A stretch of DNA of 64,000 bases, from positions 5,165,837 through 5,229,836 of the forward strand of contig NZ_KI912270.1 in assembly GCF_000243415.2 (NCBI RefSeq). The letters are read 5' to 3'. This DNA is from Mycolicibacterium tusciae JS617 (GTDB lineage: Bacteria > Actinomycetota > Actinomycetes > Mycobacteriales > Mycobacteriaceae). Every line of letters begins with the position of its first letter. Position 1 is the stretch's first letter. Of the stretch, positions 54,247 through 61,167 are shown piece by piece. Under the pieces are notes generated by a model. That model saw nothing but the letters and a program-made list of their open reading frames with translations. It did not search any database and had not been told where the DNA came from. A program made the translations under genes and the position numbers.

Positions 54247-54556
54247 GAGATCTGATGCTAAGCCCCAGTGACGCTAGTTGGAGGCCAGACAGTTCTTACG
54301 GAATCCTCATTCAAGCAAGACCTGCAGGTCAACAACCGCTCGCATCCCGGCAGCGAATCGGCTGGCGTCGGCCGAACAGCCCAATATTCGTCGAATAGAC
54401 GCAAGGGGCCTCCCAACGGTGTTCGAACGGGTGTACGATCGAACGAACCGGATGCTGGGCCCAGGCCGGACCACTTGAGTTCTCTTTCGTCTGTGATGGC
54501 TTGTTCTGCGGGGCATTTCGCGTACAGCAGGCTATGAACCCCTAGGAGGAAGACTG
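54247..54556. other. Divergent intergenic region with SOS box
   Basis: No gene is supported in these 310 bases. They separate the DUF4226 gene from the plus-strand MoxR/vWA operon and include the SOS-box match at 54423-54438. No clear -10/-35 pair is visible on either strand. Confidence 0.6.
54423..54438. promoter_or_regulatory. LexA (SOS) box, one mismatch
   Basis: TCGAACGGGTGTACGA matches the mycobacterial LexA operator TCGAAC-N4-GTTCGA at 11 of 12 fixed positions. It lies 119 bases before the first start codon of the plus-strand operon at 54557 and 177 bases before the divergent DUF4226 start. LexA repression and DNA-damage induction of the operon follow if the site is used. Confidence 0.65.
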
Positions 54557-54926
54557 ATGCATGCAGGCACCCGGGTCCGGGACGGCGAGTTATTACCCGT
54601 ACCGGTGAGCGACTGACGCAGGCCGCGAACACATCGCCGTCCACAGCTATTGCGGGCGCTGTCATGTACACGAGAGCGACACTGTGTTCGGTGAGCCCGC
54701 CGCAGCCAACGGGAATCTGTTCCTAGAGCTCGATGCGCCAACTCCGTTGCACCACCGGAAATCTCATCAGGGACATCGCAAGTCCACCGTCGCAGCCGGC
54801 GCACGGGGCATCGTGAAGGAGCCCGAGTTCGACCTGGGTCGTCTTGCTCGGGTGTTACCGGAGCCGCCGATTCGCCCAAAGCCCATTCCGACGACCGCCG
54901 ATAACAGAGGAGATAGTTCGCCGTGA
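54557..54926 (+). pseudogene. First gene of the MoxR/vWA operon, carrying a frameshift
   Basis: The ATG at 54557 follows AGGAGG by 7 bases, one of the strongest ribosome sites in the window, yet the frame stops at 54614-54616 after 19 codons. Skipping one T at 54614 continues the protein as AGREHIAVHSYCGRCHVHES, then VFGEPAAANGNLFLELDAPT, to a stop at 54926 that overlaps the next start as GTGA. The joined 123-residue product has a C-x-x-C-H metal-type motif. Either the gene is dead, or a frameshift is used, or the sequence has an error. Confidence 0.6.
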
Positions 54927-55096
54927 CTGTTTTTGGCCCGTCCGAGACTGGATCAGCCAGGAGCGCCCGTTCAGGATCATTCTTGGACAGTCGCTTTGGG
55001 TCACCGACAAAAGCTATGGCCCAAGGACTTTCGCGGGGAGCCACTCGGCCTGAACGGTCTACAACAACCAAAGAAGAAGGGCTACAGCGTGTCTGA
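54923..55096 (+). CDS. Small basic protein, 57 residues
   Basis: The GTG at 54923 overlaps the preceding stop as GTGA, and the stop at 55094-55096 overlaps the next start as TGATG. GAGGAG lies upstream. The product is Ser/Arg/Thr-rich and basic with no membrane segment (it begins Val-Thr-Val-Phe-Gly-Pro-Ser-Glu) and is probably disordered. I do not recognise it. The double overlap is the main evidence that it is translated. Confidence 0.6.
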   Translation: MTVFGPSETGSARSARSGSFLDSRFGSPTKAMAQGLSRGATRPERSTTTKEEGLQRV

Positions 55097-55842
55097 TGGG
55101 ACAGACAGCGGGGGCCATGTCGTTGAGATTCGTGATGGGGCGACCGTCGAAAGAGGCCATCATCAGCATCCTGGAGCCTAGGTCGCCGTACGCCCCCTGG
55201 TCCGCGCAGCGCGCGCTCAGACCCGGCGACGATATCGCGGCGGTCCTCGACACCGACCCACCTTCCGTGTTGACCGGGGTGGGAAGCCTAGGCAGCGACG
55301 GGGACATTCGCGCAGCAATTGCCAACTCCGACCCGTTCCTCCCGCGAACCCTCGTGGAGAGAGGCACTCTCAATATGTTCGCGCGTTCACACGAGCAAGT
55401 TGTGTCGGTACTTGCCGCCGAACGCTGGACGCGCGCTGACGCGTTATTCGGCCACTCGACACTGATTGCTGGCAGGATCCTGCTCAGATCCGGCGGCAGA
55501 TGCACCTGCTGCGGTGCCTATCTCAGACTGATGGACCGTGATGCACGCGAGCACGTACACATCCATACGGTTGATCTCGATCGCGGTGAACCGGCCGATT
55601 GGCCTGCGACGATGTGCACTCAGTGTCACCCGCAAATGCGCGCTCTTGGCTTCACCAATTTCCTCGATTTCCTCTTCGAATGCCGACCGGGCTGTCCAGT
55701 GTGCGGGGCAAAACATGCGCTTACCCCCCTCTACGGTCGTCCCTCCGGCCCGATTGAGGAACCCTGGATCTGCGAAATGGGTTGTGGTGTAACGAAACCT
55801 AGACCCAGATGGGTGTGTGGAAGCTGTCGATGTCATTGGTGA
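55096..55842 (+). CDS. Zinc-finger-rich hypothetical protein
   Basis: The 248-residue protein begins at the ATG overlapping the previous stop (TGATG). The first 125 residues are helical with DGDIRAAIANSDPFL and WTRADALFGH. The second half is rich in zinc-type pairs: GGRCTCCGAYLR, ATMCTQCHPQM, CPVCGAKHAL and a final WICEMGCG...VCGSCRC. The CTCC...CTQCH part resembles an HNH-like treble-clef fold with HVHIHTVDLDRG between. A nucleic-acid-binding or nuclease role is possible but not shown. Confidence 0.68.
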   Translation: MGQTAGAMSLRFVMGRPSKEAIISILEPRSPYAPWSAQRALRPGDDIAAVLDTDPPSVLTGVGSLGSDGDIRAAIANSDPFLPRTLVERGTLNMFARSHEQVVSVLAAERWTRADALFGHSTLIAGRILLRSGGRCTCCGAYLRLMDRDAREHVHIHTVDLDRGEPADWPATMCTQCHPQMRALGFTNFLDFLFECRPGCPVCGAKHALTPLYGRPSGPIEEPWICEMGCGVTKPRPRWVCGSCRCHW

Positions 55843-55964
55843 CAGTTTGTTTTCGCTTCGCCGTTGCAGGCAATTTGGCAATGCAAAGGAACCTGGGTCG
55901 CACCGAAGAAGGCCAGCTCCGTGTAAGTGCGGCAGTCCGTCGCTACAACAATGCAGGTCACTGA
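55839..55964 (+). CDS. Tiny coupled protein, 41 residues
   Basis: A GTG at 55839 overlaps the stop of the zinc-finger gene as GTGA, and its own stop at 55962-55964 overlaps the next ATG as TGATG. The product has a short hydrophobic start (VCFRFAVAGNLAM), then a polar helix (GQLRVSAAVRRYNNAGH). Nothing is known to me about this family. Overlap at both ends argues for a real gene or a translational relay. Confidence 0.55.
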   Translation: MTVCFRFAVAGNLAMQRNLGRTEEGQLRVSAAVRRYNNAGH

Positions 55965-57130
55965 TGCCGCGTACGGGACCGGCGCCGGGTGGCCAACCAC
56001 TGGTGGTACACATGGACTGTCTCAACGGCGCGAACGGCCCGGGAGGCACGAAACATGCGGTGACCGTTCACCCCGACTGGACCGTCACGACACCTCACGA
56101 TGCCGAAGCGGAACGGATCGCTGAGGCATTCGGGAGCTACACATCCTGCGTGACGCACATTGAACGCACCGTCGAAGCGTTCCACGCTTCACTCAGCATC
56201 CTTGTCCGTTCTGAACGTGTCCCGCTGACCATTGAGCGTGGCTCAAGATGGTATGTGACCAAAGGCTATTCCGTCGCTGGATGCTGCCGTGGCACGCCCT
56301 TCGGCAGCGCCGCCGCCGCAGCCCGGCATACGCGATTGCCCAAGCACCTGGCCACAAAGCACCGGATACCCGTCAAGAACCTCGAGATCTTCCTCGACGC
56401 CGCCGCGGTCACCTGGGGAAGCTGGGAGGGCACTCCGAAAGTCAGCCAACTCACCGAACGCCTCATCCGGGAGCCTGGCGGCATCACCGAACTCTGGCGG
56501 GCCGGGATACACACCGACGACATTCCGACCCTGGCCGCTGTCGCATCGGTCGTCGACGAACCACTGCCGATCCGCTTCTTCTTGGGCTTGGTCTACGGCA
56601 ACGCTGACCCTCGGTGGGTGACCGATGTCCTGGCTCATCAGCCAGACCCGGACACCGCCGCGTGGCTGGCGTGGCTTGACGAACCGCAGAAGCTGGCAAC
56701 TCCGCAAGAGTGGGGGGCCTGGCTCAATTTCGGAATCAGAAGAACCGACGTGCTCGCGGCGATGAACGGCGGGATCGCCGCGGAGTACGTTCGCGAAATC
56801 GCGTCCGCGATCGGCTGGCCGGTCAACGCGGTGGCGATCCAGGCCCTGAAGTGGGCCACTGCTGGTTGCAGCCTCACCGCGGAGCATTTTCACGCGCTCG
56901 CGCGGCACCGTGTTGACGTGCCCAGTCCATCGGTTGGGGCGATCGATTCGTTGTGCGAACAGGTGGACCAAGAGTCAAGCCCGCTGGGCAACCGCCCGGG
57001 ACGCACCGAGCTGGCGGTCATGCTGGAGATCCTGGGAACCCGCCGTGAGGTGATCAGGGCGCTCAAACACGGCGTGCGCTCTGTCGGCGACCTCGACAAC
57101 TACACCACGAGCTACGAGCAGACAGCGTGA
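55964..57130 (+). CDS. Hypothetical protein of the MoxR/vWA operon
   Basis: I start at the ATG at 55964, which overlaps the preceding stop (TGATG), giving 388 residues; a longer frame from 55817 overlaps two genes. The N-terminal part is beta-rich (HAVTVHPDWTVTTPHDAEAE). It is followed by cysteines in YSVAGCCRGTPFG and a long helical region with W-rich segments (DTAAWLAWLDEPQKLATPQE). It ends with EILGTRREVIRALKHGVRSV. I do not recognise it. MoxR/vWA systems often include a large variable protein as target or effector, and this could fill that role. Confidence 0.68.
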   Translation: MPRTGPAPGGQPLVVHMDCLNGANGPGGTKHAVTVHPDWTVTTPHDAEAERIAEAFGSYTSCVTHIERTVEAFHASLSILVRSERVPLTIERGSRWYVTKGYSVAGCCRGTPFGSAAAAARHTRLPKHLATKHRIPVKNLEIFLDAAAVTWGSWEGTPKVSQLTERLIREPGGITELWRAGIHTDDIPTLAAVASVVDEPLPIRFFLGLVYGNADPRWVTDVLAHQPDPDTAAWLAWLDEPQKLATPQEWGAWLNFGIRRTDVLAAMNGGIAAEYVREIASAIGWPVNAVAIQALKWATAGCSLTAEHFHALARHRVDVPSPSVGAIDSLCEQVDQESSPLGNRPGRTELAVMLEILGTRREVIRALKHGVRSVGDLDNYTTSYEQTA

Positions 57131-57148
57131 TGACAGGAAGGACGCGGC

Positions 57149-58279
57149 GTGACCATCCGCACCAGGAGCGAGTACGAAAATGCCTTGCAGGCGTTGGGAA
57201 TCTGCGTGTCGGTGCGCATCCCCGCGCTGCTGTGGGGCAACCCAGGCGAGGGCAAAACCGCTGTAGTCGAATCGGCTGCTCAAACGGGCTGGCACGTCGA
57301 AACGGTGATCATCACCCACAGCGAACCATCCGACTTCGCCGGCCTGCCAATCATCAATGACGGCTCGGTGCGTCTGGCACCGCCCGCCTGGGCGAAGCGA
57401 CTGGCCGAACATGACGGCCCCTCCATCGCCTTTTTCGATGAGTTCAGCACCGCTCCACCGTCGCTGCAAGCTGCCGCGCTGCGACCACTCACCCACTACG
57501 AAATCGGCTCCCTCCAGCTGCCCAAGACGGTGTCGTTCGTCGCCGCCGCCAACCCTTCCGACGTGGCGGCCGCGGGGTGGGAACTCGCAGCGCCGACGGC
57601 GAGTCGCTTCGTGCACCTGGATTGGGCGATGCCTTTCGAGGTCTACTCCGAGGGACTCGTCACCGGAAACTGGCCCGCCATGCCGGTGTACAACGAGCCC
57701 CCCGCATACCCGAACAGCCTGCACGAAGAGCTGGTGCTGGTCTCGGGGTTCTTACGCGCGCGTGAGTCCCAGCTCAGCGTGACACCAAAGAACGCCGAGG
57801 AACGCGGGCGCGCGTTCCCAACTCCACGCACCTGGGACTACGCCGCCCGGCTCTCCGCGTTCGCGCGAGCGGTCGGAGCCAACGCCGATGTGCGCCGCCT
57901 ACTGGTCGCCGGCTGTGTCGGCGCACCGGCCGCACACGAATACCTCACCTGGGCCAACACCCAGGACCTGCCCGACCCCGAGGACCTGCTCGCAGACCCC
58001 TCGTCAGTCGACTTCAAAGGCATGCGCGCCGACCGCGTGTTCGTGACACTGCAGGCGGTGCTCGGTGCGTATTCACGGCAGCCCTCAGCCGTTCGCTGGG
58101 AGAAGGCGATCGACGTCTGCGCGCGGGCCGCCACCAATGTCAGCGTCGACCCGGCCGTCCCGGTCGTACGCGCACTGATGCGCCCCGACGTTCGGCCCAA
58201 CGGTTCAGCTGTTCCCTTGTCGATCAAGGTCTTTGCGCCGGCGCTGGCGCTGGCTGGCCTGCTCCCGAAAGCTCGCTGA
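57149..58279 (+). CDS. MoxR-like AAA+ ATPase
   Basis: The GTG at 57149 follows GGAAGGA. The 376-residue protein has PALLWGNPGEGKTAVVESAA (Walker A at 30-37), PSIAFFDEFSTAPPSLQAAA (Walker B), VSFVAAANPSD (sensor 1) and TASRFVHLDW (arginine finger region), then a helical lid ending at Leu-Pro-Lys-Ala-Arg. MoxR ATPases act as chaperones with vWA-domain partners; such a partner is encoded 1 base downstream. Confidence 0.88.
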   Translation: MTIRTRSEYENALQALGICVSVRIPALLWGNPGEGKTAVVESAAQTGWHVETVIITHSEPSDFAGLPIINDGSVRLAPPAWAKRLAEHDGPSIAFFDEFSTAPPSLQAAALRPLTHYEIGSLQLPKTVSFVAAANPSDVAAAGWELAAPTASRFVHLDWAMPFEVYSEGLVTGNWPAMPVYNEPPAYPNSLHEELVLVSGFLRARESQLSVTPKNAEERGRAFPTPRTWDYAARLSAFARAVGANADVRRLLVAGCVGAPAAHEYLTWANTQDLPDPEDLLADPSSVDFKGMRADRVFVTLQAVLGAYSRQPSAVRWEKAIDVCARAATNVSVDPAVPVVRALMRPDVRPNGSAVPLSIKVFAPALALAGLLPKAR

Positions 58280-58280
58280 G

Positions 58281-59552
58281 ATGGACCATCACAAGCTCGC
58301 CGCAGCGAAGCTGTGGCTGATCAGTGCTCCGCCGTCAACCGTGGCCGGGCGGCCCGACGCGCCGCGCGATCTTCCCTACCTCTCCCACGCGATCTACGCG
58401 CTGATCCCGATTGTCGATGATCAGGTCGAGCGACTGATCTGCGACGAGTGGTGGCGCATTTACATCAACGAGGAATGGTTCGACTCCGCGAGCGTTCCCG
58501 AGATCGGCGCGGAACTCATGCACGTGACGTGGCATCTGCTTGCCGAACACGCCGAACGCGCCAGAAACCAGGACGTCGACCGCACCACTGCCTCCGCGTG
58601 GGAAAAGGCAGCCGACGTCACTATCTCCCACACCCTGCTCCCCGACAAATTGAAGCCGCGCCAGTTGCCCACCGCGAAGAGCTTGAAACTGCCAGAAGCT
58701 CTCTCTGCGGAAGAATACTTCGCCCTCATCTCACGACTGCCTCCTCCAGACGCCGATGGCGCCGGCACAGGCACATTGGGGCCGAGAGACGGCTGCGGGA
58801 GCGGCGCTGACGGGCTGCTGCGCCCAAACGAATGCGGTCCAGACACCGATATCGGCGTCGTCTCCAAACATGACGCGACCGAGATCCGCCGCAAGGTGGC
58901 AATCGAATACGAAGGGCATGCTGCCAGCCGAGGAACCACAGCCGGCGATGCGCTGCGGTGGGTCAAACAGACATTGGAGCCCGAAATACCGTGGGAACCA
59001 TTGCTATCCGCTGCAGTACGTCGAGCCTTCGGCTGGGCAGCCGGGCGCGGCGAATACACTTATACCAAACCCTCACGCCGCTGCACGGCGCTTCCCAGTG
59101 TCGTCCTGCCGGGCCAGCACAGGCCGGTACCTCGAGTCTCGATAATCATCGACACGTCCGGCAGCGTCGATGACACCCTCCTGGCCCGCGCCCTCGGTGA
59201 GGTCGACGGCGCCTTGATGGGGCTCGGAGTACCGGGCGCTCAGATGACCATCTACTCCGTCGACGCCGCCATACACACCGCCCAAAAGGTACGGAATGCG
59301 CGGGACGCCAAGCTGGTCGGCGCCGGCGGAACCGACATGCGCCTCGGTTTCCACGGTGTTCAAGACGAACGCCCGCGCCCGGACGTCGTGATCTGCTTCA
59401 CTGACGGCGACACGCCCTGGCCGAGTGGCCCCCCTCCAGGAGCAGCCGTCATCGCCGCCATCCTCGGGCGGCGCGGCTTCGTCCTCCCTCCCACCCCGAA
59501 GTGGGCTACTCGCGTGGAGTGCCTGGTCGACGACAAGTGGGCACGCATGTGA
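58281..59552 (+). CDS. vWA/DUF2201-like protein, MoxR partner
   Basis: The ATG at 58281 is one base after the MoxR stop. The 423-residue product has an N-terminal DUF2201-type region with ELMHVTWHLLAEHAERARNQ, which resembles a degenerate metallopeptidase helix, and EKAADVTISHTLLP. A Gly/Asp-rich linker follows. The C-terminal vWA-like domain has VSIIIDTSGSVDDTL (MIDAS D, S, S) and VVICFTDGDTPWP. Such proteins are fixed partners of MoxR ATPases. The stop lies 38 bases before insertion sequence copy B, so the gene is intact. Confidence 0.86.
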   Translation: MDHHKLAAAKLWLISAPPSTVAGRPDAPRDLPYLSHAIYALIPIVDDQVERLICDEWWRIYINEEWFDSASVPEIGAELMHVTWHLLAEHAERARNQDVDRTTASAWEKAADVTISHTLLPDKLKPRQLPTAKSLKLPEALSAEEYFALISRLPPPDADGAGTGTLGPRDGCGSGADGLLRPNECGPDTDIGVVSKHDATEIRRKVAIEYEGHAASRGTTAGDALRWVKQTLEPEIPWEPLLSAAVRRAFGWAAGRGEYTYTKPSRRCTALPSVVLPGQHRPVPRVSIIIDTSGSVDDTLLARALGEVDGALMGLGVPGAQMTIYSVDAAIHTAQKVRNARDAKLVGAGGTDMRLGFHGVQDERPRPDVVICFTDGDTPWPSGPPPGAAVIAAILGRRGFVLPPTPKWATRVECLVDDKWARM

Positions 59553-59590
59553 GTGCAAGTGCCCAACACCTCGACGGTTCCATTCCTAGC

Positions 59591-61167
59591 TACTTCGACC
59601 TGAAAAAGTCTTTGCCGCTGAGGTGATGGTGAGTGGAGGGTGGCCGTCAGGCGCGGCTGGCTCGCTGAGGCGGTGCTTCATGCGGCGAGGGTGCCGATCT
59701 TGACGAGGTTGTGGGCGAAGACACCGTGTCCGCACCAGGTTCGGGCGCCGGCGAGGCCGGTGAGTTCGGTGCGGTTCCAGCCATAGCTACGCTTCATGTG
59801 ATTGATCCGACCCTCTGATCCGGTGCGCCATTTCACCTTCTCGCGGAACGCTCGCCGGTGTTCGAACTCGCGGCGCGCCGCGGTGGGTTTGCTTTTGCGA
59901 GGGATCGCCACGCTGCGCACTCCGAGGTCGTGCAGGTCGCGTTCCACCGATGCCTCGCCGTAGCCGCGGTCGGCGGTGACCGCCCGGGGCGTGCGTCCGG
60001 TGCGGCTGGCGATCCGTGCGACCGCCGGGACCAGTTGCGGGGCATCCGGCGGGTTCCCCAGCTCGACGTTGTGGTCGAGGATGACCCCGTCGGCGTTGTC
60101 GACGATCTGGGCTTTGTAGCCGAACTCGACGGGCTTGCCCAGGCGTCCCTTGCGGATCGGGCGGGCATCGACATCGTGCAGGCTCACCACCCGACTCGCC
60201 GACTCGGGCATCACCCCGGCCAGGCGGCTACGCGCCTGAGCCGCAACGCGTTGCGCGATGACCACGATGGTGTCCAGGTCGTTGATCGCCCGGTGCAGCC
60301 GACCCTTGCGCTGCCCGGTGGCCGTGCGCAACGCGCGTCGGGCGTTGCGGATCACCGCTTTGGCCTCACCCATGGCCTGTTCAGCGATGCCGGCCAGTTC
60401 ACCGGTGATGCGACGCACCGCGGCTTGGGCCGCATCGCGCTGCTGCTCACCGCGCAGTTTCAGCTTCGCGGCGATCGAGCGGGCCCGCTGCCCAGCCGAG
60501 CGCCTCCGATCCCGCGACGGCGTGCGACTCGCGCCGCCAGCGGATTTGATCCGTGCCACGGTGCGGGCCATCGTGCCGATGGCCTTGGCCAACAGACCTG
60601 AATCGGTCGGATAAGCCACCGCAGCCTCGACCACAGTGGTGTCGGCGCGGACCTTGTCGGTACGCAGCAGTTTGGCTGCGGCCGCTCGGGCTAGCAGCGC
60701 CTCGTTGAGACCGGTGACGGCGCCGTCGCCGCAGCGGGTGGTGATCTTCATCAGTGTGGTCGGATGCGGCACCCGGGTACCGAACGGGATCCGGCAAAAC
60801 CGTTGCCACGAGATCGAATCGGATACCTCCCGGCACAATGACTCGTAGCCCAGCCGGTACCGGAACTTCAGGAACATCAACCGAAGATAGGTCTCCATCG
60901 GGATCGACGGCCGGCCGATCCGAGCATCGAAATACGCCGCGAACGGTGCGAAGAACACCGGGTCGTCCAGCAGGGCATCCACCCGCTCCAACTCCACCGG
61001 CAACACCAACAACTCCGGCGGCAGGATCGAATCCCACAACGTCGGCTGGTCGTTTACAGTACGAAACACAATGACCTCGAATCCTTCTCACCAAGGGTTC
61101 GAGGTCATTGTCCCAGTTCAGGACCATCCAGACGCAAAGCCACGCCCGACTTTTTCAGGTCGAAGTA
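59591..61167 (-). mobile_element. Insertion sequence copy B, 1577 bp, identical to copy A
   Basis: It has the same 20-bp inverted repeats as copy A (59591-59610 and 61148-61167). GC flanks both ends (59589-59590 and 61168-61169). A 4-bp CTAG duplication could also be drawn, but the 2-bp model fits both copies and restores the native stop codon of the gene at 61168-63378. The reconstructed target is the palindrome CCTAGCTAGG. Confidence 0.92.
59678..61069 (-). CDS. DDE transposase of insertion sequence copy B
   Basis: This 463-residue transposase is identical in translation to the one at 422-1813, with the same start in a hairpin and the same motifs (TADRGYG and EGRINHMKR). It is intact. Full identity means both copies could be active, and that the 57.7-kb region between them is flanked by long direct repeats. 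Confidence 0.95.
   Translation of the reverse strand: MFRTVNDQPTLWDSILPPELLVLPVELERVDALLDDPVFFAPFAAYFDARIGRPSIPMETYLRLMFLKFRYRLGYESLCREVSDSISWQRFCRIPFGTRVPHPTTLMKITTRCGDGAVTGLNEALLARAAAAKLLRTDKVRADTTVVEAAVAYPTDSGLLAKAIGTMARTVARIKSAGGASRTPSRDRRRSAGQRARSIAAKLKLRGEQQRDAAQAAVRRITGELAGIAEQAMGEAKAVIRNARRALRTATGQRKGRLHRAINDLDTIVVIAQRVAAQARSRLAGVMPESASRVVSLHDVDARPIRKGRLGKPVEFGYKAQIVDNADGVILDHNVELGNPPDAPQLVPAVARIASRTGRTPRAVTADRGYGEASVERDLHDLGVRSVAIPRKSKPTAARREFEHRRAFREKVKWRTGSEGRINHMKRSYGWNRTELTGLAGARTWCGHGVFAHNLVKIGTLAA

Noticed and set aside
54532..55071. 179-residue minus frame opposite the first genes of the MoxR/vWA operon
   Set aside because: The plus-strand frames have strong ribosome sites and start-stop overlaps; the minus frame is Arg/Ser/Pro-rich without motifs.
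335..61167. Composite transposon formed by the two insertion sequence copies
   Set aside because: Each copy has its own 2-bp target duplication, and the outer flanks of the pair do not match each other.
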